From contig RPFO01000256.1 of assembly GCA_009746045.1 (NCBI GenBank), positions 1,202,196-1,261,904 of the forward strand: a stretch of DNA of 59,709 bases, given 5' to 3'. The stretch comes from Mesostigma viride. Lineage: Eukaryota; Streptophyta; Mesostigmatophyceae; Mesostigmatales; Mesostigmataceae. Each line of letters starts with the position of its first letter. Position 1 is the first letter of the stretch. Position numbers and translations under genes: made by a program. Of this stretch, positions 1-11,007 are shown piece after piece. The notes beneath the pieces are model-generated. The model was given only the letters and a program-made list of their open reading frames with translations. It ran no database searches and had not been told where the DNA came from.

Positions 1-336
1 TGTGTGCAAGGTAAGACACAGACAGGAAAAACATGCTCTCGGCGGTCATGAACACATTCTACCAGTTCCTAACATCATTTCAAAGAAACCCAGCGATGGA
101 TTTCCCTTAATTTTGCGTTTCCGATTTTTACGCCCCTTCCGCGAAAAAGTGAGAATTATAGGAGCGCTGACAGGGGCAACACTGCATGTCGTGCTTTTAA
201 TCGCTTTTACGTCTTTTCTTGCAGCTATATGACTTCCCTTGGGCGCAGCAACATCGCCCGGTGTTTATCCTGCGGGCGGGGCTTGCTGGCCCCGTCCGGA
301 GTGTGCTCGGGGTGCGGGAAAAACCACAGCTACTGA
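1..336 (+). CDS. 3' end of a spliced gene with a zinc-ribbon tail (partial)
   Basis: The window opens on ten exon bases followed by a consensus donor (gtaag at 11). An acceptor (ttttcttgcag) ends at 224, giving a 214-bp intron. The terminal exon 225-336 joins in phase (AG|C) and ends at a TGA at 334-336. Its C-terminal residues contain C-x2-C, about 13 residues, then C-x2-C, the layout of a small zinc ribbon, and the protein stops six residues after the last Cys. The match of splice sites, phase and Cys pairs is the support. The rest of the gene lies off the left edge, so no function can be given. An alternative is a stand-alone 35-residue ORF from the ATG at 229. Confidence 0.42.
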
Positions 337-708
337 TTTATAACGTCGACAACCCCCCATTTTCTGGTCATTAACCGGCGTATTCTTGTGGTTTAAGCTT
401 CCGGCGACGGGCGAAAAGAGCTCTTACCATGACGGCATGCTCTGGGGAGGCGTTCCGAGAAGGACTGGGGCGGGCAGGCAAATTTACACGCGACAGTGCC
501 CGCACGTCGCCTGCGCACCCCGGCGTACAAGGCAAAGCGCAGTGTTTCCCTCCTGGACGGCCCATCGCTGCCTTTGCCGGGCGGCATGTTGGGGAGGCGG
601 CTCCTTCTTCCTTTCTTACCGCCCGTTTCATAGTTCATACCCCGTGAGTTTCCCAACGGAGGCGTGTTAATGATGAGCGGCTGCATGCATGAATGAACGG
701 GTGTATGA
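337..708. other. No recognised gene
   Basis: GC-rich sequence between the zinc-ribbon exon and the first microsatellite. Short open frames exist on both strands but show no motif, splice signal or repeat that supports coding. Confidence 0.4.
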
Positions 709-977
709 ATGAGGGAGGGGGGGAGGGAGGGAGGGAGGGAGGGAGGGAGGGAGGGAGGGAGGGAGGGAGGGAGGGAGGAGGGAGGGAGGGAGGGAGGGAG
801 GGAGGGAGGGAGGGAGGGAGGGAGGGAGGGAGGGAGGGAGGGAGGGAGGGAGGGAGGGAGGAGGGAGGAGAGGAGGGAGGGAGGGGGAGGGAGGGAGGGA
901 GGGAGGGAGGGAGGAGGGAGGAGGGAGGGAGGGAGGGAGGGAGGGAGGGAGGGAGGGAGGGAGGGAGGGAGGGTATG
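709..977. repeat. (GGGA)n tetranucleotide microsatellite
   Basis: About 265 bp of nearly pure GGGA/GAGG units with a few interruptions (double G and missing G). It directly abuts the GTGC array that follows. Long arginine/glutamate/glycine or Pro/Ser frames here are by-products of the repeat. Confidence 0.95.
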
Positions 978-1192
<215 letters not shown>

Positions 1193-1325
1193 ATGCATGG
1201 GTGGGTGGATACATGTGTACGTGGGTGTGGGTGGGTGGGTGGATACATGTGTACGTGGGTGTGGGTGGGTGGGTGGGTAAGGGATCGACGTGTGTGTGTG
1301 TGTGTATGTGTGTGTGTGTGTGCTT
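1193..1325. repeat. GT-rich degenerate repeat (two about 40-bp copies, then TG dinucleotides)
   Basis: Two copies of a unit containing gggtggatacatgtgtacgt are followed by TG dinucleotides to about 1322. It continues the purine/pyrimidine-skewed repeat block from 709. Confidence 0.85.
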
Positions 1326-1371
1326 CTCTGCTTAGGCGTTGGAGCACACGCATGCACTGGAGGAAGGGGGT

Positions 1372-1606
1372 GATGAAAACCCAGACCAACTGTCGCACCC
1401 ACCCCTCCACCTTCACCAAGCGTAAGGCCAAGCGTGCCATGGGGGTAGGGTAGCTGACGCAAGTCACCAACGTCAGGGTGCTCACCAGGCTGGTGGATGA
1501 GAAGATGGGGGGCAGGCCCCTGTCAGATGCAGAGAAGAAGAAAAGGAAAAGGATGCAGCAGGGCCGTGAGAACGTGCCCCCGGGTGTGGCATTAGCCACT
1601 ATATAG
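1372..1606 (+). pseudogene. Lys/Arg-rich coding remnant with an internal stop
   Basis: One frame reads from an ATG at 1372 for 27 codons to a TAG at 1451-1453, then continues open for about 50 codons to about 1606. The second part is charged and ends in a basic stretch (EKKKRKR) followed by a short tail. The composition looks coding, but the internal stop and lack of a start after it suggest a remnant. I do not recognise the family; it could be the tail of a retroelement or ribosomal-type protein, or chance. Confidence 0.2.
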
Positions 1607-1753
1607 CTAGCTAGCTGGCTAGAGCTGTGTTATTAATGCATTGTACTATAGGCATGTGCCCCCAAGTATGCCTTCCTGCATTGTAAATATGATGCATAAT
1701 GTAATGATGTGTTGTTTGGAACCTTCTGTACACCAAGGTGGAATGATTGCCAT

Positions 1754-2741
1754 GAAACCCTTGGAAGAACAATAGAAAGCTGCTTTTTCTGTGGTATTTA
1801 TGCTAGCATCTGTCACCAATTTGTTATCCAACCAGCCTGAAGCTTTGTGGGCAGGCTGCATGGGATGTGTTTCGAACATGTGCCAAGTTCCAGGTCCAAC
1901 TGAGTTCATTTGATGTCATTATATATTTTAAAAATATAATTACTTACAGCAGAGTGAAATCACTCAAACCAAAGCAAACGCCCAGCTAGAAACCTATATA
2001 CAGAGCCATGTCAAAGCTCTATACTACGATAAGACCAATGGAAACGCCTAACGGGAGGAACCTAATAGCTGCACCGCAAAATCAGCCCGCGTACGGCGGA
2101 GCATGATGTCAGCCATGGCCCGAGTCAGCGCCACCGACAAGCGCTGACGCCAATATGACGTCCAGGTCTGCGCCGACCATTATATATGCACATGTGTGAT
2201 GAAACCCTTGAAAAACCATGAAAAACTGCATTTTTTTGGTATTTATGCTAGCATTTGTCACCAGTTTGTCATCCAACCAGCCTGAAGCTTTGTGGGCAGG
2301 CTGCATGGGATGTGTTTCGAACATGTGCCAAGTCCCAGGTCCAACTGAGTTCATTTGATGTCATTATATATGCACATGTGTGATGAAACCCTTGGAAAAC
2401 CCTGAAAAACTGCATTTTTGTGGTGTTTATGCTAGCATCTGTCACCACTTTGTCATCCAACCAGCCTGAAACTTTGTGGGCATGCTGCATGGGATGTGTT
2501 TCGAACATATGCAAAGTTCCACGCCCAACTGAGTTCATTTGGTGTCATTATATATGCATATGTGTGATGAAACCCTTGGAAAACCCTGAAAAACTGCATT
2601 TTGGGGGTATTTATGCTAGCATCTGTCACCATTTTGTGATCCAACCAGCCTGAAACTTTGTGGGCATGCTGCATGGGATGTGTTTCTAACATATGCAAAG
2701 TTCCAGGCCCAACTGAGTTCATTTGATGTCATTATATACGC
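1754..2741. repeat. 184-bp satellite, about four tandem copies
   Basis: The phrase gaaacccttgg recurs at 1754, 2201, 2385 and 2569. The last three are spaced exactly 184 bp. The first spacing becomes about 186 bp once the 251-bp insertion at 1927-2177 and its duplicated target are removed. Copies differ by scattered substitutions. The final copy decays after about 2741. Short frames of about 80-90 codons on the minus strand are repeats of the unit and not separate genes. Confidence 0.9.
1927..2177 (-). mobile_element. Non-LTR (LINE/SINE-like) 3' fragment, 251 bp, with 10-bp target duplication
   Basis: The insert is flanked by identical 10-bp copies of cattatatat (1917-1926 and 2178-2187) inside a satellite unit. 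Read on the minus strand it ends in an A/T-rich tail (taattatatttttaaa), as expected for target-primed reverse transcription. A second copy lies at 41324-41490, shorter at the opposite (5') end, which is the usual 5' truncation. No protein-coding capacity is visible, so it is either a SINE or the 3' end of a LINE. Confidence 0.75.
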
Positions 2742-3189
2742 ATACATGCCAGAAAGTGCTGAAAATTCGGTATTTTTATGCTAGCAAATGTCACCATGTT
2801 ACCATGCTGCCGACTCCCACAAAATTATTTGACCACATGCCACCATAAGATATCTGATTAGGCACCTTGGTGCCAAATTTGAGGCCAAACTAATCATTAG
2901 CCTATCCTAGAATAATTTTCAGGGTGGAAAAATGGCTTTTTGGAATGATGTGGTGTGCAGCATGGTTATGAATGGGCCTTTAGGGTTTAGGCCTTAGGGG
3001 CATAGTTATGCATGGATATCAGTAAATTATGGTGTTACTAAGGCATAATATAATCTGCGTACCATTCCTTGCACTGATTCCCTACCAGCCTGCCATAAAT
3101 TTTTACTGCATGTGCACATTCCTTGCACTTATTCCCTACCAACCTGCCACCATAATTTACCCACTACTGCATGTGCACATTCCTTGCAA
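2742..3189. repeat. Gene-free; short tandem repeats near 3060-3190
   Basis: No gene is seen. From about 3060 the phrase ccttgcactgattcccta recurs about 60 bp apart with atgtgcacatt between copies, giving roughly two and a half degenerate units. Confidence 0.5.
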
Positions 3190-3505
3190 GCATTCATGGT
3201 GCATGCCAAGTCCGGGAGCAGTGATCAGCCCTTTGTACTGACTAAGGTCGGCAATCATCGCCTTGAAAGAGCGGCTCTGAGCCGCGTCACTGAAAGGAAA
3301 TAGCATTCTCAACAAAGAAGTTCGCCACCAGGAGATGGCATTCCTCTTCGTTTATGGGGCTCACAAACCTCCTGATTGTCTGCTGGCGAGGATCTCCTGC
3401 ACCTGCCGACCCCGAAGCAAGGCCGTGGCCGCTCTCCGCCATTGTCCTGAAGCTAAGGTGCTGCTGCTTCCTCGCCTTTGAAGCCCGGCCTTCTTGCTTG
3501 ATCAC
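3190..3505 (-). pseudogene. Degenerate hAT/DUF659-like transposase fragment
   Basis: On the minus strand from an ATG at 3505 a 72-codon frame ends with a segment reading NEEECHLLVANFFVENAISF. Its pattern (hxxLVAxFFxENxIxF) resembles the start of the DUF659/hAT transposase region. After a stop, another frame resumes with ESFKAMIADL-like sequence, again as in that family. The break, short length and isolation point to a decayed transposase. The call rests on pattern memory only. Confidence 0.3.
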
Positions 3506-4180
3506 AACTCCTTGAATTCTAACCTCCGTTTCTGCCCAATCTTTGCGTCAGGGCAAGCATCTATGCCCTGCCCTGCGATGCTCGCACAACGTGCGCGCAT
3601 CCGGGTCGCACTAATCTGCTTGCCATCGCCACTGGTAAAATTGTGGCCGCGAAATGAGCAGCTAAAAATTCAGCTGCGAAACCGTTTTCCCCAGACTGTT
3701 ACTGAGCATCCTTCACCAAGACAGTTCTTTTCGTTACAAAATTATGCTCTGGCCCTTTTTCTGGCATGGCTGCAAAAACACGTTTGCCCTTGGCGACAAA
3801 ATCCGATGGCACACCGCCATGCAATATTAATGATGATACAGGCTGTGTTATAAGTACCACGTTCCCAGCGTAGCTGGCATTTTCATCGTGCTGGCACTCA
3901 GAGAATTACACGGAGAGACTCTCCGTGTAATTTCAGCTAGCTTGCCAACTGCCAAGTCATTACTGGACTTGCGAAAAGCCTAGTTCATAGTAGAAAATCT
4001 TGGTGAATGTAGGCACCGCGCCACGGTCCGGTTGGCCTGGCGCCAAGCGCTGCCCCAGCTCGAACCTCGAAAAATTCGAAGTCCAAATAACGTATTCCTG
4101 ACAAAATCCATGTATAGTACGTCGGGGCCAAATAAACGCGTATTGCCATATTTATTTTGACAATATGCACGTATTTGCCA
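3506..4180. other. No recognised gene
   Basis: Mixed-composition DNA with short frames only. An 18-bp perfect hairpin (tacacggagagactctccgtgta) lies at about 3904-3928 but nothing else supports a gene. Confidence 0.3.
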
Positions 4181-4181
4181 A

Positions 4182-4690
4182 CCTGGGTGCGTGTGTGCGT
4201 ACGTGTGCGTACGTGTGCGTGTGTGCGTGTGTGCGTGTGTGCATGTGTGCGTGTGCGCATGTGTGCGTGTGCGCATGTGTGCGTGTGTGCATGTGTGCGT
4301 GTGTGCATGTGTGCGTGTGTGCATGTGCGCGTGTGTGCATGTGTGCGTGTGTGCGTGTGTGCATGTGTGCATGTGTGCATGTGTGCATGTGTGCATGTGT
4401 GCATGTGTGCATGTGTGCATGTGTGCATGTGTGCATGTGTGCATGTGTGCATGTGTGCATGTGTGCATGTGTGCATGTGTGCATGTGTGCATGTGTGCAT
4501 GTGTGCATGTACATGTGCATGTGTGTGTATGTGTGTGTGTGCGTACATGTGCATGTGTCTGTGTGTGAACATTTGTGTGCATGTGTATGCCTGTGGGCGA
4601 CGTGTGTGTGTGTGCCGCATGTGTGTGTGCACATTTGTGTGCATGCGTATGTCTGTGGGCGTACATGTGTGTGCATATGTGTGTGCTGGG
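4182..4690. repeat. (GTGTGC/ATGTGTGC)n microsatellite
   Basis: About 500 bp of alternating GTGTGC, ATGTGC and GTGTAT units. The centre (about 4360-4510) is very regular at a period of 8 bp (gtgcatgt). All open frames here are repeat by-products. Confidence 0.95.
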
Positions 4691-6559
4691 GGGTAGGATG
4701 GATGGATAGGGAAAAGAAAGAGTCAAAAATGCAAGGTGTGGGGGCGTTAAAATGTTTCACCTCGCGCGCGGCAAAAGTCATTATGCCTGCCGCGTGTACT
4801 GACAAGCAGCTGTGGGCACGGTCGCAGCAAGTGAGTACACGCCAAGGGCCTACACGGTTGATGCACTAGCACACAGCCAGTGGGACGAAACATCTGCACA
4901 TATTACTTGGGTTCATCAATTCTGCACATTACGGGCTTGGTTTCATCAACTGAATTCTGCACGGCTTACACTTGCTTGGCTCATGGTTTCAATCACTGCT
5001 TAATTGACACGGAAAATGCACAGGCCATCATGCAACATTCAGATATTCTGAAAAGTGACCTTCCACTGTCACCAGGAGAATGAAGGTCGATGCTGCTTTG
5101 ACGCATGAGCCTAATCCACGTGCTCTCGGAGGTCTCCACCTCGGCAGGAGCACCTGCAAGCGTCGTGGCTCGCTTACCTGAAGCAACATGCATATGCGCG
5201 TGCTGAAAGCTACCGGGGTCTAGGCAGAGTTACATTATCTGCCCGGACAAAGCACCTCTTAAACCTTTCTCGGCAACGAAGCTCTGAGCAGCGCTATATT
5301 GGCGTGGCCGGACTTCAATGTCGCCATTAAAATATGTCAAAAGCTGTTTGATTCATCCAAGGAAGATGCGTGCATGGTAGACAGATCATAAGATGCCCGG
5401 GCGTATAGACATGACAAGCAACTGCTTAGATGGCGCTCCTCGCGTTTTCCCTCGACTCACTTCGTTAGGGCGTGTCAGAAACCGGGGCTCGGAGGAAAGA
5501 TCTTTTGCCTGTTATGACCCAGAAATTGCACAAGTGTATGGAAAAGACTTCTGGTATTAAAATACGTTTACTGAGAGTGGAAAAACACGGTGCGGCCAAC
5601 ACTGGGCGCAGTCTACCATAGCCAACACTGGGCCAGGGCAAATGACAATGCCAACACTGGGCAGGGTCACACGACCAACACTGGGTCGGGGCCACACACG
5701 GCTATAGCAAGCAAACAACTCTAGGCACACAAAGTAGTGGCGGCTAATGCATTATGCACCGTTGATTTACATCTGACGGCACTGCCGCTTAGCGTCTCTA
5801 CAACCACGGAAAGAACACTAGATAATAACGACTTAATTGCAGCCTGTAATCTATTGTCCACATCATGGTATGTACATTGTGTGTGTGGTCTGATAGGCTC
5901 AAAGTCCTATCGCCTCCAGGGCGGCATCACAAACTGCGGACCTGATCTGATCCGGAGAGAGCCGATGTAAATGACAGCACCTGTAACGGTGCTGACAGGT
6001 AACGCTTGCTGTATTCCGAGCAACATCATTCGGATTTTAGTACACTCAAACATTGTATATGATATTAAGTTAGTCAACGACCTGTGGGTGCAATTAATAG
6101 GGATACAAACCCAACAACAAGTCGTGTAAATAAACACCTAGTAGCTGACGGCGTCAATTTTCCCTGCATATAATGCGTGATAACATAATGCGTGACAAAA
6201 GTAGAGAAACATCGCTAGATATTTTGACAGGGCGCCTAATCCGGATCCTGAATGCAGCCAATGCACGTGGGTGTGACCAGAATACAGAGCCTAGTGCACG
6301 CGGCAATATTGTTTGGTCTGTCGCAAAATTGCTGTTGTGTTTGCATTTATTCTGCTCGCTCAGATGCAGGATTAACTTCGGCTTGATTTCTTATTACCCT
6401 CGTGTGCAGGTCATACGGCTGACATTCCTCTAGCTTTCGTACAGTAGCCACTGAATTTTGCTTCCATGTATACTGAACGCGGCCTGCACCTCGACCCCCG
6501 AAGACGTTAAGGCATTACGTCGGAGTTTACGTACAGATCTGTAATCAAATAACGTGCGT
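4691..6559. other. Gene-poor stretch with a short CCAACACTGGG repeat
   Basis: No gene could be supported. At about 5595-5690 the phrase ccaacactggg occurs five times with variable 10-25 bp spacing. A related spaced phrase (gccaacaaggc) occurs at about 33195-33330, so the two may derive from one dispersed repeat family. Confidence 0.35.
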
Positions 6560-6564
6560 GTTTG

Positions 6565-7127
6565 TGTCAGGATATGCCCCAATATGCCTGACAGTTTTTT
6601 TTTATTGAGTGTGCTAGTTTCGGGTATACCGGAACTTATATGACTACTTTCTTCTACATTCTACTAAATATATTAGTTAGCTAAATATATTAGCTAGCTG
6701 ACATCCGTACCCTAGTGGTACTGTACCCAGTGGTACTGTAACCAGTGGTACTGTAACCAGTGGTACTGTAGCCAGTGGTACTGTAGCCGTCTGACAAAAT
6801 TTGCCTGGCTCCGCGCTACGCGCCGACCCTATGTTCACTAAGTGCTGCCCTGGAGGCGCAATGTCCTTGTACTTGCATACTAGTGATCTGACGCATCATT
6901 TTAGTGTTGGTGTAAGCCACCCACTTGTGTGTGGCGGCTGGATGCACTTTAACTTATACCGTAGATTATTTCCAGATCGACGGATACTGCGACAGTGTGT
7001 TTTTCCACTTAATGTTGCCCCTGCAATTGTCATGGCTACCCGTTTGTACGCCGACTCAAAGTCAATATATAAAATCAGTAAAGCATTATTCGATCTTTAA
7101 GCCTGCCACCTGTCTTACATTCTGACA
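6565..7127 (+). repeat. 5' LTR of the gag-only element
   Basis: Begins TGTCAG and ends CTGACA. Inside are five copies of a 15-bp unit (ccagtggtactgtaa) at about 6713-6789, and a TATA-like run (tatataaaatc) at about 7065, a plausible U3 promoter. Confidence 0.9.
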
Positions 7128-7140
7128 TGGTATCGAGCGG
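7128..7140 (+). promoter_or_regulatory. Primer binding site
   Basis: tggtatcgagcgg starts on the base after the LTR. It resembles the TGGTATCAGAGC site used by copia elements to prime from initiator tRNA-Met. Confidence 0.75.
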
Positions 7141-7441
7141 GGTGGCCTACTAAATTGCTGAAACTGGTCCGATTTATCGGGCAAATTGACTCCCTGAATC
7201 CGACGTCGGCACTTTATGCCAGTCGTGCATATCCTAGACGGGCTTCCCTGTATCGAAATTCAAGAACTCCAGTATTTAGACGATCGTCTCTACCTCGTAT
7301 TTGCTGTTCTAAACCATCGTCGCATATTAGTCTTAATCTTTACCATTACGGATTGAGCGTCTCCGGCTTTCTCGGCTGTCTCCAGATTTTCACCTTGCCG
7401 AGACTCGGTTGTGACCAGATTTTAACCTTGCCGAGACAATC

Positions 7442-8335
7442 ATGTCCGCAGCCGCGACAGCAGCAGCTACGAAAGCGACAAAAGATCTCAACATTCTACA
7501 GGCCTGCAAAAATATTACACAGTTCGACGGCCTCGACCCAGTAAAGTGGGATAACACCAAGATTCCTTTTCTGGCCGTAGTGACAGCATTCGGGATGCTG
7601 TCTGTCCTGCTTGGCACCGAGGTCAATGAGGAACGCGACCTGATTCTTTTTGCGGCCCTTTGTCAGTGCCTCGTTGGACCGGCACTCAAAGTGGCAAACA
7701 GTGTTACTCAGAAAACTGGCAGCGTGGCATATCATCGCATCTGTGAAGAATATGAGCATCTCAAGCTGCAGATGAGCAACCGGCGAGCACTACGCCGCAA
7801 GCTAAATCGAATGAAGCTGGAACCCGGCGTTACAATGCGGCAATATATAACCGACGGGGAATTAACTTATAACGACCTGATTGCCACCGGCGCCAAAATG
7901 GCACCCGAGGATCTGGCCGAGAATCTGCTCGCCGGCGTGACCGAGGAGTTGCTTCCGTCCCTTGCCCAATTGAACCTTGGGGACGGTATCACCCTACAGG
8001 AAACTAAGGCGGCACTTCTTAAGGCCTGGGACCTTGTGCACGGTAACAAAGATTCCGCGGAGGCCACCGGGGTGTATCATACCTCCCACTCTGGACGCGG
8101 TGGCCGTGGCACCGGCCGTGGCAGGGGGCGTGGCGGTCACAATGGCGGGACCCAGCGGCCCAGCTGCACCCACTGCGGTCGCACCTCTCATCAGGAGCCC
8201 ACCTGCTGGTGGAAGTATCCTCACCTACGGAACACTCGCGGCAACACCGGCGGGCCCGCCGCCCACCACACCACCGACACCCCACCGGCGCCCTCCCACG
8301 AGGCCCACGACCTCCCCCCCGGTTTCTGCTTCTAA
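7442..8335 (+). CDS. gag: Gag polyprotein with zinc knuckle (non-autonomous copia element)
   Basis: A 297-codon ORF starting 314 bp after the left LTR. The first about 200 residues are helical and match the UBN2-type copia Gag layout (an FDGL...W segment near residues 28-36, then a long helical domain). A Gly/Arg-rich linker (about residues 218-238) leads to a zinc knuckle, C-x2-C-x4-H-x4-C, at about residues 242-255. The protein ends in a Pro/His-rich tail. It would form the particle shell and bind RNA. The frame is intact, which with identical LTRs implies recent activity. No pol frame follows; 8336-8894 is non-coding and contains a direct repeat of about 29 bp (8608 and 8732). Confidence 0.85.
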   Translation: MSAAATAAATKATKDLNILQACKNITQFDGLDPVKWDNTKIPFLAVVTAFGMLSVLLGTEVNEERDLILFAALCQCLVGPALKVANSVTQKTGSVAYHRICEEYEHLKLQMSNRRALRRKLNRMKLEPGVTMRQYITDGELTYNDLIATGAKMAPEDLAENLLAGVTEELLPSLAQLNLGDGITLQETKAALLKAWDLVHGNKDSAEATGVYHTSHSGRGGRGTGRGRGRGGHNGGTQRPSCTHCGRTSHQEPTCWWKYPHLRNTRGNTGGPAAHHTTDTPPAPSHEAHDLPPGFCF

Positions 8336-8894
8336 ACGCCTTATCCAGCTCCCCCGGGACAGGGCACAAGGGGTAGCAGCCAGCTGGGCCCAGCTAGCAC
8401 CAGACGTGGGCCCTGGAGCTTTTCAACCTGCACTGCAGCAGGCGACAGCAGCCAGCCCCCCCAACCCGTCCTCTGGCCCTCCTGCATTGCTAGCGGCTAG
8501 TCGCCCACCCTGCCAGACGTGCCAGGTGCAGGTCTTCATGCCAGCAGCCAGCAGTGACCAGTACTGCAGTACCAGCATCAACCAGTCAACCTGTGTTCTT
8601 TTCTCCTGTGGCGCACTCCCAGGGACACCTGGGGGCCACCGGATGTCTTTCCAGGGTCCCAGCATTTTACCAGCAACAGCAGCCACAACCAAGTTTTTTC
8701 TAGGGTCACCAGCATTCTCCAAGCGACAGCCACTGTGGCGCACTCCCAGGGACACCTGGGGGCTACAGTCATCAAGTCTCCTCTCAGCTCCAACCAGATA
8801 GCCGTGTAAGGGGGGTGCCATGGGAGTGTACCCGGCTATACCCTCACTAGCTATAGGTTTCTCTGAGCAAGGGGGGAACAGGCACATTGTATGC

Positions 8895-8902
8895 AAGGGG
8901 GG
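8895..8902 (+). promoter_or_regulatory. Polypurine tract
   Basis: aagggggg lies directly before the right LTR and would prime plus-strand synthesis. Confidence 0.8.
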
Positions 8903-9465
8903 TGTCAGGATATGCCCCAATATGCCTGACAGTTTTTTTTTATTGAGTGTGCTAGTTTCGGGTATACCGGAACTTATATGACTACTTTCTTCTACATTCT
9001 ACTAAATATATTAGTTAGCTAAATATATTAGCTAGCTGACATCCGTACCCTAGTGGTACTGTACCCAGTGGTACTGTAACCAGTGGTACTGTAACCAGTG
9101 GTACTGTAGCCAGTGGTACTGTAGCCGTCTGACAAAATTTGCCTGGCTCCGCGCTACGCGCCGACCCTATGTTCACTAAGTGCTGCCCTGGAGGCGCAAT
9201 GTCCTTGTACTTGCATACTAGTGATCTGACGCATCATTTTAGTGTTGGTGTAAGCCACCCACTTGTGTGTGGCGGCTGGATGCACTTTAACTTATACCGT
9301 AGATTATTTCCAGATCGACGGATACTGCGACAGTGTGTTTTTCCACTTAATGTTGCCCCTGCAATTGTCATGGCTACCCGTTTGTACGCCGACTCAAAGT
9401 CAATATATAAAATCAGTAAAGCATTATTCGATCTTTAAGCCTGCCACCTGTCTTACATTCTGACA
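8903..9465 (+). repeat. 3' LTR of the gag-only element
   Basis: 563 bp, apparently identical to 6565-7127, including the five 15-bp units (about 9051-9126). Followed by the gtttg target duplication. Confidence 0.9.
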
Positions 9466-9470
9466 GTTTG

Positions 9471-11002
9471 CAACTTGCCCGTTGAAAAACTCTACGGCGG
9501 AGCCAATTTTTGGAAGAACCTCACCCTTCTGCTTGCAAATTAGGGACAAATTCGGTGGATGTATGCAGGGATGTATGTACTATATATGGATTGACGGATT
9601 TTTCATCCCCTATTCCTGCCCTATTCCTATTATGTTTTCTCACGTGTACGGCCTTATCCGGCGGAGCCCATTTTCGGAAGAACCAAAGGTTCGAAGAAAG
9701 GGCGAAGCCAATTTAGTTGGAGAGGTCAGTGCGTGAGAAGGGGGATGCACGATTAGCGTTACCATTGGACGAAACTTAGCCGACGGTGGATCTTTGTTTA
9801 AAGTTTTTGCATCTGCGGCTGTAGTGGTACGGTCAGTAGAAAAAGGTCCAGTTTTTTGGAAAACTTCAACCGGCGAGTAGACCATCAACCGAATTATGTA
9901 CCTACGGCTAGTTGAATTTCCAGCAAACGGCTAGTTGAATTTCCAGCAAACTAGCATTCCTCACGGTGACCTTACGCGCGTCACTTGGCTCCCCTTGTCA
10001 CATAATGCTCCTTTCTAAACCTTTCACCTATCACACTACCCTCAGTGGGTAACCAGCTGGTCGATGCGTGGTACCTCTTAACCTAACGATATTCCTATTG
10101 GTTGATAAAAAATACCCATTTACCCGGAAATTTCCAGCAAACAGCTAGTATGCGCCAAAGCCCAGATTCGCTGTCAAGCGTCCAGCCGGTCCGCACTCCG
10201 CGCTCCGGCTCGCCCGTCACAAATCAATAATGATGGTCGGGAGAGCCGATTGACAATCAAGGAAATTCGCTGTCCTGAGACCATGATCAACCAGGTCAGG
10301 CCATGATCGATCGGGGCCTGATCGCGTGGCCATTATGATTATGTGACGGCATTTTTTCGCGGCTCCGCCATCCATGCACCCCCACGTACCTGTAGTCCAT
10401 GGAATATGTGCTACATGTCCTCCCAACGGAGGCATGTTATTCTGATTTTCTGATTTGGCACGCCGCAAAGGTGAAAACCATTTGCGTTCAGTGCTGGTCC
10501 AGTGCGGAAAACGTGGACAAACGCGATCTGCAAATGAATCCGACCGGAATCGAACTGGGGACCTCTCGCACCAACTTTCGCTGACTACTATATATAGGAC
10601 GGACGTCTCCGGATCCTAGGGCATCGCCAACTTACACCTACAGTCATCCGCAAAAGTTCTCCTTTCCGGGGAGTGATGCAAGCCTTTCGCCGAAAGGCGG
10701 ATTTGGTACTAGATAAGTCATTCGAGATCTGTGTGTGTTCAGTAGTGTCGGTGTAGGAGTAGTAACTACACACGTGTCTGCACGCGAGATGTTATAATTT
10801 AATTTAACGTGAAAGTTACAACGCACGCTACTTTATTTAATTTATTATTTTTTAAATGTCATATGCAAAGCACCTACTGTCACGGAGTTTATGACCATCC
10901 TTCTCCTTCTTCACCAAGAGATAGGGCAGGGGCATTGGTTATTCGCTCCTAACGGGGGGGTGAGCCGGCGGCGTGGCGTGGCGCGGCGCGGCGGGGTGGG
11001 TG
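9471..11002. other. Gene-free stretch between the two retroelements
   Basis: No gene is supported. Two copies of a ggcggagccnattttnggaa phrase lie at about 9497 and 9661; reverse-oriented copies occur at about 17386-17503. A segment near 10455-10490 (ccgcaaaggtgaaaacc) recurs inverted near 17910-17935. These are dispersed repeat remnants on both sides of the copia element. The end (10950-11007) is GC-rich and G-skewed. Confidence 0.4.
10535..10616 (-). tRNA. tRNA-like sequence, probably a pseudo-tRNA or SINE head
   Basis: On the minus strand, 82 nt begin GGATCCG and end CGGATTCA, whose first seven bases pair with the start (one G-U). A B-box-like agttcgattcc sits in the expected T-loop position, and the upstream ttggtgcgagaggtccc resembles the 3' half of eukaryotic tRNA-Pro. 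The T stem has two mismatches, and no clear D-loop GG or A box is seen. I read it as a degenerate tRNA-derived piece and not a working tRNA. Confidence 0.3.
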
Positions 11003-11007
11003 GGGTG

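Larger units (their letters stand above)
6560..9470 (+). mobile_element. Complete non-autonomous copia-type LTR element (gag only, TR-GAG type)
   Basis: A 2.9-kb unit with two LTRs of 563 bp (6565-7127 and 8903-9465), a 5-bp target duplication gtttg at 6560-6564 and 9466-9470, a tRNA-Met-like primer site directly after the left LTR and a G-rich polypurine tract directly before the right LTR. The 1775-bp interior contains a Gag gene but no protease, integrase or reverse transcriptase. The LTRs appear identical over their length, so the insertion is recent. It must have moved using another element's enzymes; the copia element at 11008-17354 is one candidate type, though its LTRs are different. 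Confidence 0.9.

Noticed and set aside
3980-4869. Frames of up to 248 codons of His-Thr-Cys or Val-Cys-Ala repeats
   Set aside because: By-products of the GTGTGC microsatellite with no independent coding signal.
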